This document shows positions 28,586 to 37,517 of a stretch of 64,000 nt of DNA, in pieces; positions within the stretch are counted from its first letter, which is position 1; each line of letters opens with the position of its first letter. The notes under the pieces were generated by a model that saw only the letters and a program-made list of their open reading frames with translations, was not told the origin of the DNA and ran no database searches. Source of the stretch: Defluviitalea saccharophila (GTDB lineage: Bacteria > Bacillota > Clostridia > Lachnospirales > Defluviitaleaceae); NCBI RefSeq assembly GCF_038396635.1, contig NZ_CP121687.1, forward strand, positions 2,170,001-2,234,000, in the 5' to 3' direction. The position numbers were made by a program, and so were the translations under genes.

Positions 28586-29510
28586 ACGCTATGAAAGGAT
28601 TATATTCCCTATACTTAGATTTATCGCATCCTTTATTATTTTTCTATTTATAAGTAGAATGGGTTATGCCACAGTACTAACCAAGCTGCCTGTAGGGATT
28701 TTATTTGGGATTATTGGAACGATTATTCCAGCTCAATGGTTTTTCCTGCTTGTCATTTTTTTGGTATCGACTCATCTAGCGTTTGTTTCGATCGAGGCCG
28801 CCGTATTAGTATTTCTTTTCTTAATTATTATTTATCTTTTGTACATTAGGATGTTTCCTAAGCAAAGTTTATTGATGTTAGCGCTTTTATTAGGGTTTGC
28901 CTTTAAAATACCTTTTGTCGTTCCATTATTTGCGGGCTTATATGTAGGGGTCAGCAGTATTGTTCCGATTGCTTTCGGGACTTTAATATGGTACTTTATT
29001 CCCCATATTCAAATGCTGATTAATATGAAATCGGGAGAACTATTGGATATCCCCAATGTACTGGCCAAGATGTATGTTTCCACCATTCAGTGGGTGACAA
29101 AAGACCAAACGGCCATAATCACAATTATAATCTTTTCCCTGGTGATTATAGCGGTTTATTGTATCAGCAGATTTTCTTTTGACTATTCATGGTATGTAGC
29201 CATAGTCATTGGAGCAGGGATTAATATTATAGGCTTTTTAGTTGCGCTTTTGATTGTAGATATGGATATTAATATACTCGGAGGATTGCTGTCCAATATC
29301 ATTTCCATGCTTCTTATGTTTCTAGTCCAATTCATGCATCGGGTTGTGGACTACTCAAGAGCTGAAAAGGTACAATTTGAAGATGAAGAAAATTATTATT
29401 ATGTTAAAGTGATCCCCAAAATTATCTTAGAAAAACCTAAAAGAGAAATTAAACGCATTGTAGAAGAAACACCTAATATAATAGAAGATCCAAATGGTAA
29501 CCAACACTAG
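28539..29510 (+). CDS. Polytopic membrane protein of unknown function
   Basis: This 323-residue protein has about eight hydrophobic helices between residues 20 and 270 and a soluble charged tail (from RAEKVQFEDEENYYYVKVIPK). AGGAGGAGG at 28515-28523 is 15 nt from ATG 28539, which is long; ATG 28566 is an alternative. It overlaps the preceding gene and ends in a strong terminator. The two genes look like a membrane module found only in this region; no function is proposed. Confidence 0.75.
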   Translation: MNQIYQVREMIISYYKRYERIIFPILRFIASFIIFLFISRMGYATVLTKLPVGILFGIIGTIIPAQWFFLLVIFLVSTHLAFVSIEAAVLVFLFLIIIYLLYIRMFPKQSLLMLALLLGFAFKIPFVVPLFAGLYVGVSSIVPIAFGTLIWYFIPHIQMLINMKSGELLDIPNVLAKMYVSTIQWVTKDQTAIITIIIFSLVIIAVYCISRFSFDYSWYVAIVIGAGINIIGFLVALLIVDMDINILGGLLSNIISMLLMFLVQFMHRVVDYSRAEKVQFEDEENYYYVKVIPKIILEKPKREIKRIVEETPNIIEDPNGNQH

Positions 29511-29537
29511 CCGCAGAAAATTCTGCGGTTTTTTTGT
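29511..29537 (+). terminator. Intrinsic terminator
   Basis: CCGCAGAA and TTCTGCGG form a perfect stem with a 2-nt loop, followed by seven Ts. Confidence 0.95.
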
Positions 29538-29538
29538 T

Positions 29539-29670
29539 GTATAGGAAATTCCTCCGGATTTCCTATGTAAAAAACTTCGGGCAGAATGCCACTCGCCCGT
29601 ATTGTATTTTACCGGCTTTGACAATCACGCTCGGTGCGCGAGTTTCTCTTGCGAAACTCTTTCTTGCATT
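29539..29670 (+). repeat. Dispersed intergenic repeat, copy d (longest)
   Basis: The full-length form runs ATAGGAAATTCC-TCCGGATTTCCTATG, then GGGCAGAATGCCACTCGCCCG, TATTGTATTTTACCGGCTTTG, and ends with the hairpin GAGTTTC-TCTTG-CGAAACTC. Parts of it recur at 484, 15207 and 26519. No open frame is present. Confidence 0.8.
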
Positions 29671-29718
29671 TTGAGATAAACTATGTTATAAAATCATAAA
29701 AACAAATTCGGAAGTGAT

Positions 29719-30363
29719 ATGATGGATTCAACGGTCAGATACTTTGAAAATATATGGATTGAGCCTCCTATGGGCAGAATTTTATACCGTTTGGGATATA
29801 AAAAGACGAAAACCAAATTAGATGACAATCAAAGAGAGCGGATAGAAGAGCTTATTTGGCAAGGCGTAAGCCACTGCCACCCAAGGGGCGCTTTTTTAAT
29901 ATTGCCAATAACCAAGCGAACGGAAGACAGCATTACTATAGGTAGACATTTGGTTGAAAGCAAAAGTTTGACGGAACTTTTAAAAAACAGTGAAGAAGTC
30001 GCCCTTATGGCCTCTACCATTGGAGATGAGATTATTCATGCCATAGAACAGGAGATCAAACAAGAAAACTCGGTAAAAGCCGTTATATACGATTCCACTG
30101 CCTCTCAAATAGCAGATAAAACCGTTGCCTGGGTGATGGATTTTATTAATAAAAGCCTTCAAAAAGAAGCAAAAGAATTAACTTCCATGCGATTTAGTCC
30201 TGGATACGGGGATTTGGATTTAAAATACCAGAAGATATTTTTTGAAGAACTTAAACTAGAGAAATTAGGCATTCGCTTAACGGAAACATACATGATGACA
30301 CCGGAGAAATCGGTAACCGCCATATGCGGAGTAGAAAACAGGGTAAGGAGAGAAGATCAGTAA
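29719..30363 (+). CDS. Vitamin B12-dependent methionine synthase activation-domain protein
   Basis: This 214-residue protein corresponds to the C-terminal reactivation domain of MetH as a separate polypeptide. The signature MRFSPGYGDLDLKYQ and TPEKSVTAICGV are the S-adenosylmethionine-binding pattern of that domain. It would remethylate oxidised cob(II)alamin on MetH with SAM and a reduced flavodoxin. Its stop overlaps the metH start (TAATG), so the two are translationally coupled. ATG 29719 or 29722 can start it behind GGAAGTGAT. Confidence 0.9.
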   Translation: MMDSTVRYFENIWIEPPMGRILYRLGYKKTKTKLDDNQRERIEELIWQGVSHCHPRGAFLILPITKRTEDSITIGRHLVESKSLTELLKNSEEVALMASTIGDEIIHAIEQEIKQENSVKAVIYDSTASQIADKTVAWVMDFINKSLQKEAKELTSMRFSPGYGDLDLKYQKIFFEELKLEKLGIRLTETYMMTPEKSVTAICGVENRVRREDQ

Positions 30364-32768
30364 TGGACAAAGCGGCATTTCATAAACTTCTTAAAGAAAG
30401 AATTCTTATTTTAGACGGTGCTACCGGCACACAGCTTCAAAAGAAAGGCATGCCAAAAGGCGCATGTCCTGAACAGTGGATATTAGAAAATCCTAATGCC
30501 ATATTAGAGATACAAAAGGATTACAAAGAAGCGGGCTCAGACATTGTGTATGCGCCTACTTTTGGAGCGAACCGATGGAAACTTAAATCCTTTGGACTAG
30601 AAGATCAAGTAAAAGAAATCAATATCAAGCTCGTTCAATTATCACGGGAAGCAGTTGGAGAAGATACACTGGTTGCAGGAAATCTTTCGCCTACGGGGGA
30701 ATTTATTAAACCCTTTGGAGAAAAAGCTTTCGAAGAAGCAGTAAATATATACAAAGAACAGGTACAAGCCCTTTTAGATGGGGGCGTTGATTTGTTTGTA
30801 ATTGAAACCATGATCGACATTCAAGAGGCAAGAGCAGCTCTCTTGGCTGTCAAAGAAAGTACTGACCTGCCTGTTATGGTAAGTATGACCTTTGGAGAAG
30901 ATGAAAAAACCTTAACCGGAACCGACCCAATTACTGCCGCCATTACCCTGGAGGCCTTAGGGGCAGACGCCATTGGATGCAACTGTTCCACAGGACCAGA
31001 AGATATGCTTCCTATTCTTAAGAAGATGAAAAGTGTTCTAACAGTGCCTATTTTTGCAAAGCCCAATGCAGGGCTTCCGGTGATGAAAGACGGAGAGATT
31101 TTTTACGATCTAGGACCGATAGAATTCTCAAACTTTATAGATGAGTTTATAGAAGCAGGCATCAACCTTATAGGAGGATGCTGTGGAACAACTCCCGAAT
31201 ACATTAGACTTCTTAAGGAGAAGACGAAAACGACGCCTCCTAAAATGTGGCTTAAAAATAAAAAAAGTGCCCTTACATCCGTAAGAAGAACGGTATTTAT
31301 GGGAGAAAATATACCATTAGTCGTTGTAGGGGAGAGAATCAATCCTACAGGGAAGAAAAAGCTGCAGCAGGAACTTCTAGAGGGCAAGCTCTCGGAAGTA
31401 AGACGATTTGCCTTAGAACAGCAGCAAAAGGGAGCAAATATCTTAGATGTCAATGTCGGAATGCCAGGTATTGATGAAAAGAAGGTTATGGTGAATGTGG
31501 TAGAAAACCTGTCTACCCTTAGCGAACTTCCTCTATGTATAGATTCCTCCAGCCCTGAGGTTATAGAAGCAGCCCTTAGAATTTATCCCGGCAGGGCACT
31601 TCTAAACTCTATTTCGGGAGAAGAGAAAAAGTTAGAAAAGCTTCTTCCTATTGCCGCTAAATACGGAGCAATGTTTATTGCCCTTCCTTTAGATGACAAG
31701 GAAGTACCCAGCACTGCCGAGGGACGTATTAAAATTATTGATAAGATTTTAGAGGAAGCAAGAAAAGTAGGCTACGGCGCGCAAGACATGGTGGTGGACG
31801 GCCTTGTGATGACTGTATCCTCCGATCAAAAGGCGTCTATCGAGACTTTAAAAGTCATTGAATATGCCGCTAAGCATTTAAAAACCTCTTCCATTTTAGG
31901 ATTATCCAATATATCCTTTGGACTTCCTGAAAGGAAATGGCTCAATTCAGCTTTTTTAATGATGGCAATGGCTAAAGGCCTTAATATGGCTATTGCTAAT
32001 CCCAGCAGCGAAAATCTGATGGAATTAAAAATGGCAGGAGATGTCCTTATAGGCAGGGATGAAAACTGCAAAAACTATATTGATTATTTCGGGCAATCAA
32101 AAGCTACCCCTCAAAGCTCAAACGACAAGCCTAAGGAAGAAAATACATCCACCAAAATTTATAACGCTGTATTAAAAGGTGAAAAAGAAGACATAGAAGG
32201 CTATATCAAACAAGCTTTGGATGAAGGCATGAAGCCTTTTAAGATAGTAGACGAGTTTTTAATTCCGGCTATTAATAAGGTAGGGGAATTATACGATCAA
32301 AAAGAGTATTTCCTCCCTCAGCTCATTTTAAGTGCAGAAGCCATGAAAACCGGATTTAATTATTTAGAACCCCATCTTCTTAAAGAAGACAGCAACAGAA
32401 AAAAGACTAAGGTGATTATTGCAACGGTTAAAGGGGATATCCATGACATCGGCAAGAATATCGTTGGACTCATGCTTAAAAATTATGGATTCGAAGTTCT
32501 TGATTTAGGAAAAGATGTGCCAAAAGAAGAAATCCTGAAACAGATAAAAGAGCAGGATGTACCCATTGTTGGATTATCCGCCCTTATGACGACTACCATG
32601 GGAGAAATGGGCGTTGTTATTGATGCTGCAAAGAAAGAAGGGCTTAAAACCAAGTTTATGGTGGGGGGAGCCGTTGTTACCAAAGAATTTGCCGATGAAA
32701 TCGGAGCCAATGGCTATGCAGAGGATGCTATTGCAGCAGTACGTTTAGCCCAACTTTTAGAACAATAA
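30363..32768 (+). CDS. metH: Cobalamin-dependent methionine synthase, lacking the activation domain
   Basis: MetH moves a methyl group from methyltetrahydrofolate to homocysteine through cobalamin. Of 801 residues, about 1-290 are the zinc-dependent homocysteine module (GCNCSTGP near 205, GGCCGTTPEYI near 271). About 310-565 are the pterin-binding module (VVGERINPTGKKK). About 595-680 are the B12 cap, and 680-801 the B12 domain with GDIHDIGKNIVG near 692, whose His ligates cobalt. The E. coli-type C-terminal activation domain is absent and is supplied by the preceding gene. ATG 30363 is used; the upstream in-frame extension lies inside that gene. Confidence 0.96.
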   Translation: MDKAAFHKLLKERILILDGATGTQLQKKGMPKGACPEQWILENPNAILEIQKDYKEAGSDIVYAPTFGANRWKLKSFGLEDQVKEINIKLVQLSREAVGEDTLVAGNLSPTGEFIKPFGEKAFEEAVNIYKEQVQALLDGGVDLFVIETMIDIQEARAALLAVKESTDLPVMVSMTFGEDEKTLTGTDPITAAITLEALGADAIGCNCSTGPEDMLPILKKMKSVLTVPIFAKPNAGLPVMKDGEIFYDLGPIEFSNFIDEFIEAGINLIGGCCGTTPEYIRLLKEKTKTTPPKMWLKNKKSALTSVRRTVFMGENIPLVVVGERINPTGKKKLQQELLEGKLSEVRRFALEQQQKGANILDVNVGMPGIDEKKVMVNVVENLSTLSELPLCIDSSSPEVIEAALRIYPGRALLNSISGEEKKLEKLLPIAAKYGAMFIALPLDDKEVPSTAEGRIKIIDKILEEARKVGYGAQDMVVDGLVMTVSSDQKASIETLKVIEYAAKHLKTSSILGLSNISFGLPERKWLNSAFLMMAMAKGLNMAIANPSSENLMELKMAGDVLIGRDENCKNYIDYFGQSKATPQSSNDKPKEENTSTKIYNAVLKGEKEDIEGYIKQALDEGMKPFKIVDEFLIPAINKVGELYDQKEYFLPQLILSAEAMKTGFNYLEPHLLKEDSNRKKTKVIIATVKGDIHDIGKNIVGLMLKNYGFEVLDLGKDVPKEEILKQIKEQDVPIVGLSALMTTTMGEMGVVIDAAKKEGLKTKFMVGGAVVTKEFADEIGANGYAEDAIAAVRLAQLLEQ

Positions 32769-32771
32769 AGA

Positions 32772-32788
32772 GGCGGCCATAGGCCGCC
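32772..32788. terminator. Hairpin between convergent metH and BON gene
   Basis: GGCGGCC-ATA-GGCCGCC is a perfect, very GC-rich 7-bp stem lying between two convergent genes. There is no T run on either side, so it would act as a pause or mRNA-end hairpin rather than a canonical terminator. Confidence 0.55.
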
Positions 32789-32804
32789 CATTTACTTATA
32801 AAAT

Positions 32805-33488
32805 TTAATATACATATGGATCCTCTCTATCGTCCTGACGATTTCTTAATTGATTCCTGATTTTTATAACACCTTCCACATTGGCAATTAACTCTCCGGC
32901 CATTTCTACTTCGTAGCGATGGTCAACCAATCCTTCCAAGGTAACCACTCCATTTTTTACGATTGGGATAATGGAGTGCCTGTCTAAATCAGAATCATTA
33001 AGTGCCTGTTGGACCATGCTTTTTAAAAGTGCATCATCGTACATTTCTTCGGCAGTTTCTATGTTTAAATTGCTTACAACATCCTTTAATCCGATGGTCT
33101 GTCTTGTGACTTCCAGGGCTTTAATTTCGTCGGCCAGCGTGTTCACATTTCCTACCAGAGTGGCAGAGCCACCTTCTACCTGTACACTTACACTTTTAAG
33201 GCGATCAGCAAATTCACAATGACGCAGATTATCTTCTGCTTGTTCTTTAAGCTCTTTATCCGATATATTTCCGTTCATAGCAATGGTTAAATTATTTTCA
33301 AAACGAACCTTGGGAACATAATTTTGAACGACTTTTTCTGCTTGTATTTTATCCGCCAGACAATCTACAAAGCCTGTCAAATACACAGTTCCATCGGTGG
33401 CATGAATATTAAGATCAATCACCTGATGCTTTAAATTCTCTCTAAGAGCAGTCTCTATTGTGTGAACCAACTCATTGTCTCTATCCAT
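32805..33488 (-). CDS. Triple BON-domain protein
   Basis: This 227-residue protein consists of three tandem BON domains (about residues 4-70, 78-148 and 150-220), each ending in a V-x-L-x-G-x-V type turn (GTVYLTGFVD, GSATLVGNVN, GVVTLEGLVD). BON domains bind phospholipids or other hydrophobic ligands in OsmY and secretin-like proteins. No signal peptide is present, so this one appears cytoplasmic. AAAGGAG precedes the ATG on the minus strand. It is the only core gene here on the minus strand. Confidence 0.88.
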   Translation of the reverse strand: MDRDNELVHTIETALRENLKHQVIDLNIHATDGTVYLTGFVDCLADKIQAEKVVQNYVPKVRFENNLTIAMNGNISDKELKEQAEDNLRHCEFADRLKSVSVQVEGGSATLVGNVNTLADEIKALEVTRQTIGLKDVVSNLNIETAEEMYDDALLKSMVQQALNDSDLDRHSIIPIVKNGVVTLEGLVDHRYEVEMAGELIANVEGVIKIRNQLRNRQDDREDPYVY

Positions 33489-33654
33489 AAAAATCTCCTT
33501 TCGAATGCCTACAATAAGGTTTTTACATAGTATTTCAAAAAAAGAAGGAATTTATGCCGACTTTAACGTATAAATAATATAGATAAATAAATGACAAGCT
33601 TAAATGTATAAAAAATTTGTATAATTTACCATATTAAAATTAATTGCAAAAGAT

Positions 33655-33684
33655 TTAGCAAATACCTATAAAACATGATATAAT
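33655..33684 (+). promoter_or_regulatory. Promoter of the cdaA operon
   Basis: An extended -10 TGATATAAT has TATAAT at 33679-33684. A weak -35, TTAGCA at 33655-33660, lies 18 nt upstream. Confidence 0.55.
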
Positions 33685-33720
33685 TAAAAATAACATTATA
33701 GTTAAAGAGGGGTAATCAGG

Positions 33721-34590
33721 TTGAGCTCATTAAAAGATATTCTTTCACAATTAAAATTGTCTGTTATGAATATCCCCCATATTGGTATAGTTGATATTAT
33801 CGATATTCTTATTGTTGCATATCTTATTTATATCGTCATTACATGGATTAAGGATACTAGGGCATGGGCTCTTTTTAAAGGGCTTTTTGTAGTTTTTTCA
33901 GTTGCTATTATTGCGTATGTCTTTCATTTAAATACAGTATGGTGGATTTTATCCAATGCAATATCCGTAGGGATTATTGCTGTATTTGTTGTTTTTCAAC
34001 CTGAATTTAGAAGAGCCTTGGAACAAATTGGACGAGGGAATTTATTTACTTCTTTTATGATATTTGAAGATCAAAGAGAAAAAGATGAGGCAATTTCAAA
34101 AAGTACAATAGAAGCTATCGTTAAAGCTGTAGAGCATATGTCAGAGTATAAAACAGGAGCCCTTATTGTCATAGAAAAAGATGTAAAACTTGGAGATTAC
34201 GAAAGAACGGGCATTATGATCGATGCTATCGTTACTGCTCAGCTGCTTATTAATATATTTGAGCATAATACACCTCTTCATGATGGGGCAGTTATTATTA
34301 AAAATAATAGAATATCGGCAGCTACCTGTTATCTTCCTCTAACGGACAGTTTAGAAATCAGTAAGGAATTAGGAACAAGACACAGAGCAGCTCTAGGTGT
34401 AAGTGAAGTCTCGGATGCCATTACAATTGTCGTATCAGAAGAGACAGGAACCATATCGGTTACACAATCCGGTTCCCTTACACGAAACATTAAGGGAGAA
34501 TTCATCAGAACGCTATTAACGGATGCCCCCAATAAGAAAGCAGAAAAGAAAAAACGTGTTTTATGGAAGGGGCGAAATAAGCATGAGTGA
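33721..34590 (+). CDS. cdaA: Diadenylate cyclase CdaA (membrane-bound)
   Basis: CdaA makes c-di-AMP, which controls potassium and osmolyte transport and links to cell-wall synthesis. Three N-terminal transmembrane helices (residues about 20-100) precede the DAC domain with HDGAVIIKNNRISAA near 186 and GTRHRAALGVSE near 218, the DGA and RHR catalytic motifs. It has 289 residues. The start is TTG 33721, 8 nt behind AGAGGGG. It overlaps cdaR, and glmM follows further downstream, the conserved cdaA-cdaR-glmM order. Confidence 0.96.
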   Translation: MSSLKDILSQLKLSVMNIPHIGIVDIIDILIVAYLIYIVITWIKDTRAWALFKGLFVVFSVAIIAYVFHLNTVWWILSNAISVGIIAVFVVFQPEFRRALEQIGRGNLFTSFMIFEDQREKDEAISKSTIEAIVKAVEHMSEYKTGALIVIEKDVKLGDYERTGIMIDAIVTAQLLINIFEHNTPLHDGAVIIKNNRISAATCYLPLTDSLEISKELGTRHRAALGVSEVSDAITIVVSEETGTISVTQSGSLTRNIKGEFIRTLLTDAPNKKAEKKKRVLWKGRNKHE

Positions 34591-35878
34591 TTTTTTTGGA
34601 AAAAATTTAGAATGGAAAATCTTTTCGCTTGTTTTGGCAATAGGCTTATGGCTTGTTGTAATCAATATAAAGAACCCCGAAGAAACTATGTCATTCACTC
34701 TTCCTGTTACCATCGAAAATATGGAAACCGTTACATCAAGATATGATTTAATCGTATCCAACTTAGAAGACATTCAAAATAAAACGGTTAAAATTAACTT
34801 AAGAGGCAATAGATTAACCTTGGAAAGTTTAAAGAACAACAAGAAATATTTAAACGAGATCAAAGCCGTTGCGGATCTTGAATTGTTTCGCTACGCGAAA
34901 GCGGACGAGATCAATAAAATTCCTATCGTTATTTCATTTTCTGATGAATATAGAGGACTTGTTTTTGAAGAACGAAATCAGATAAGATATTTAGAAGTGA
35001 TCTTAGAAAAGAAAAAAAGTATAACAAAGGCAATTCAAGTAGATACGGTGGGACAAACAGAGGATGGCTATGTCATCTTAGAACCTAAGGCAACACCGGG
35101 CGAAATTGTTTTAACCGGTGCAGAATCCCTTATTGACCAAGTGAATTCTGTCAGAGTATCTATTAATGTAGAAGATATTGTTAAGAACAAAAAAATTTCA
35201 AACCTTGAACCTAAAGTATATGATGATCAAGGAAAAGAAATTTTAGGTCTTGAAAAAAGCATTGACAGTGTATCTGTAAATCTTAGTGTAGGGAAAAAGA
35301 AAAAAGTAGTCTTACAGCATGACATACAAGGCACCTATGCTCCAGGACATATTACAACAGGCATAAAAATAGAACCAGAAGAAGTTGTAATAGTAGGCGC
35401 TGAAGATGTGGTGAATAAATTAAATCAGCTTAGGCTTTCAACGATTATTTTTGATAATTTAGACGCGACCACCACCTTCAATCCGGAAATTATCCTTCCA
35501 CCAGGAGTTTCCCTATGGAACGGGGAAGATACTAAGGTAGCTGTCACTATAGAAGTCAAGAATCAAATCGTAAAAGAATTTAAAATACCGACTTCAAGTT
35601 TAACGGTTAAAACAGATTTGCAATTTAGATACATTTCAAGAGAAGTAACAGTATATCTTCAAGGCATAGAAGAGGATATCAACAGAATTACCGAGAATAT
35701 GATCGCAGGAACCATAGATGTTTCAGACTATGGAGTGGGTAAACATACAGTTACAGTGGATTTTAATTTGCCTAAAAACATTAAACAGGTAGGAGAAACC
35801 CCGCGAGTGGAAATAGAACTCATTGCACCTGAAGAACAACAAGATGACCTTGAAGATGGAAGTGCCGGAACCGAATAA
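34583..35878 (+). CDS. cdaR: CdaA regulatory protein CdaR (YbbR-domain)
   Basis: CdaR is membrane-anchored and modulates CdaA from outside the membrane. One transmembrane helix (IFSLVLAIGLWLVVINI) is followed by about four YbbR repeats carrying the G-Y pattern (EDGYVILEPKATPGEIVLTG, YAPGHITTG-IKIEPEEVVIVG). ATG 34583 overlaps the cdaA end by 8 nt; the longer in-frame start at 34523 inside cdaA is rejected. It is 431 residues with an acidic tail. Confidence 0.93.
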   Translation: MSDFFGKNLEWKIFSLVLAIGLWLVVINIKNPEETMSFTLPVTIENMETVTSRYDLIVSNLEDIQNKTVKINLRGNRLTLESLKNNKKYLNEIKAVADLELFRYAKADEINKIPIVISFSDEYRGLVFEERNQIRYLEVILEKKKSITKAIQVDTVGQTEDGYVILEPKATPGEIVLTGAESLIDQVNSVRVSINVEDIVKNKKISNLEPKVYDDQGKEILGLEKSIDSVSVNLSVGKKKKVVLQHDIQGTYAPGHITTGIKIEPEEVVIVGAEDVVNKLNQLRLSTIIFDNLDATTTFNPEIILPPGVSLWNGEDTKVAVTIEVKNQIVKEFKIPTSSLTVKTDLQFRYISREVTVYLQGIEEDINRITENMIAGTIDVSDYGVGKHTVTVDFNLPKNIKQVGETPRVEIELIAPEEQQDDLEDGSAGTE

Positions 35879-35879
35879 G

Positions 35880-35911
35880 AAAAAAGAAGTGCGCTGGCAC
35901 TTCTTTTTTTG
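35880..35911 (+). terminator. Intrinsic terminator after cdaR
   Basis: AAAAAGAAGTGC and GCACTTCTTTTT form a 12-bp stem with loop GCTG, continuing into Ts. It separates cdaA-cdaR from glmM, which has its own promoter. The stretch 35912-36017 shows nothing else convincing. Confidence 0.93.
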
Positions 35912-36017
35912 TGTCATTTCATTCCAGTAAGCATATATATAGGATATAAGAAATATACCACTAAGATAAGATGTATATACCAATATCAAAAGTTGTATAA
36001 TTTTTTTCACGAACTTG

Positions 36018-36046
36018 TTGTTGTAAAATTAACACAGTGCTATAAT
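36018..36046 (+). promoter_or_regulatory. Sigma-A promoter of glmM-glmS
   Basis: TTGTTG at 36018-36023 and TATAAT at 36041-36046 have a 17-nt spacer. TGCTATAAT makes an extended -10. The leader to glmM is about 80 nt. Confidence 0.7.
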
Positions 36047-36131
36047 GAGGAAGGATTTGCTACAGAATTGAAGTTTAACATTAATATATAAGTAAATAAC
36101 ATAACAATAATAAGAAAAGAAGGTGTACGAA

Positions 36132-37484
36132 ATGGGAAGATTATTTGGAACCGATGGTGTTCGTGGGGTAGCGAATACGGAATTAACCATTGAATTAGCA
36201 TATAAGTTAGGGCAGGCAGGAGCCTATGTCCTCACAAAAGAAACCCATCATCAGCCTATTATTTTAGTTGGAAGAGATACCAGAATATCAGGGAATATGT
36301 TAGAATCTGCCCTGGTTGCAGGTATTTGCTCCGTAGGCGCAAAGGCTATAAAGATCGGTGTAGTACCTACTCCGGCAGTAGCATACCTTACAAGAAAATA
36401 TAAGGCCGATGCAGGGGTAGTGATCTCTGCCTCCCATAATCCGGTAAAATACAACGGAATCAAATTCTTTAACAGCGAAGGTTATAAACTAAGAGATGAA
36501 CTTGAAGAAGAAATTGAAGGCATCATATTAGATCATACAGAAGAGCTTCCAACTCCCATAGGAGATGAAGTAGGTACTATCGTTGAAGAACCTAATGCTT
36601 TAAATGAATATGTAGATTTCTTAAAGTCAACCGTCGATGTAGACTTAAAGGGACTTAAAATTGCCGTAGACTGTGCCAATGGTGCAGCTTACATGGCAGG
36701 ACCTAAAGTATTGGAAGCCTTAGGAGCAGAGCTTATTGTAATAGGCAATGAGCCAAACGGATGCAATATCAATAAAAATTGCGGCTCAACCCATATGGAA
36801 GGACTTCAAGAAATGGTTAAAGCCAATAAAGTTGACCTTGGTCTTGCTTTTGATGGAGATGCCGATAGATGTCTCGCTGTAGATGAAAACGGCAATCTTG
36901 TTGACGGGGATCAGATTATGGCAATCTGTGGTCTTCAGATGAAAAAGGAAAACACACTAACTGGAAACACAATCGTTGCTACTGTAATGAGCAATTTAGG
37001 ACTTTTTATCATGGCAGAGAAAAACGGTCTTAACATTGAAAAAACCAAAGTAGGAGACCGCTATGTATTAGAAGAAATGTTAAAAGACAATTATAAATTA
37101 GGTGGAGAGCAATCAGGACATATCATATTCCTTGATTATAATACCACTGGAGATGGAATACTTACTGCCCTTCAGCTTTTATCCGTTATGAAAAAGACAG
37201 GCAAAAAGCTTTCCGAATTAGCAAGCGTTATGGAAGTACTTCCTCAGGTTTTAGTTAATGCGAAGGTTTCTAACGATAAAAAATATTCTTACTTAGAAAA
37301 TGAAAAAATCAAAAAAGCCATTGAAGAGCTGGAAGCAAAGTTTGCCGGTGAAGGCAGAGTACTTATTCGTCCTTCTGGAACCGAACCTCTTGTTAGAGTA
37401 ATGATAGAAGGAAAAGATGAAAAAGTATTAAAAGAAGAAGCAGAAAAATTAGCAGAACTCATTAAAGCAGAATTAAACAAATAG
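36132..37484 (+). CDS. glmM: Phosphoglucosamine mutase
   Basis: GlmM converts glucosamine-6-phosphate to glucosamine-1-phosphate for GlmU. The 450-residue protein has [10 protein letters not shown] at the start, the phosphoserine loop [12 protein letters not shown] near residue 98, the Mg loop FDGDADRC near 239, and the phosphate-binding loop [11 protein letters not shown] near 412. ATG 36132 follows AGAAGGTG; an in-frame GTG at 36123 overlaps that site. It is co-transcribed with glmS 33 nt downstream. Confidence 0.97.
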   Translation: MGRLFGTDGVRGVANTELTIELAYKLGQAGAYVLTKETHHQPIILVGRDTRISGNMLESALVAGICSVGAKAIKIGVVPTPAVAYLTRKYKADAGVVISASHNPVKYNGIKFFNSEGYKLRDELEEEIEGIILDHTEELPTPIGDEVGTIVEEPNALNEYVDFLKSTVDVDLKGLKIAVDCANGAAYMAGPKVLEALGAELIVIGNEPNGCNINKNCGSTHMEGLQEMVKANKVDLGLAFDGDADRCLAVDENGNLVDGDQIMAICGLQMKKENTLTGNTIVATVMSNLGLFIMAEKNGLNIEKTKVGDRYVLEEMLKDNYKLGGEQSGHIIFLDYNTTGDGILTALQLLSVMKKTGKKLSELASVMEVLPQVLVNAKVSNDKKYSYLENEKIKKAIEELEAKFAGEGRVLIRPSGTEPLVRVMIEGKDEKVLKEEAEKLAELIKAELNK

Positions 37485-37517
37485 TTTAAGGGATAGGAGA
37501 TTAAGGAGGATATTACT

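Noticed and set aside
35909..36091. 60-codon frame before glmM
   Set aside because: It lacks a ribosome site, overlaps the cdaR terminator tail and the glmM promoter, and has no protein-like features.
37485..37517. glmS ribozyme
   Set aside because: Only 33 nt separate glmM and glmS, holding a ribosome site and no ribozyme core.
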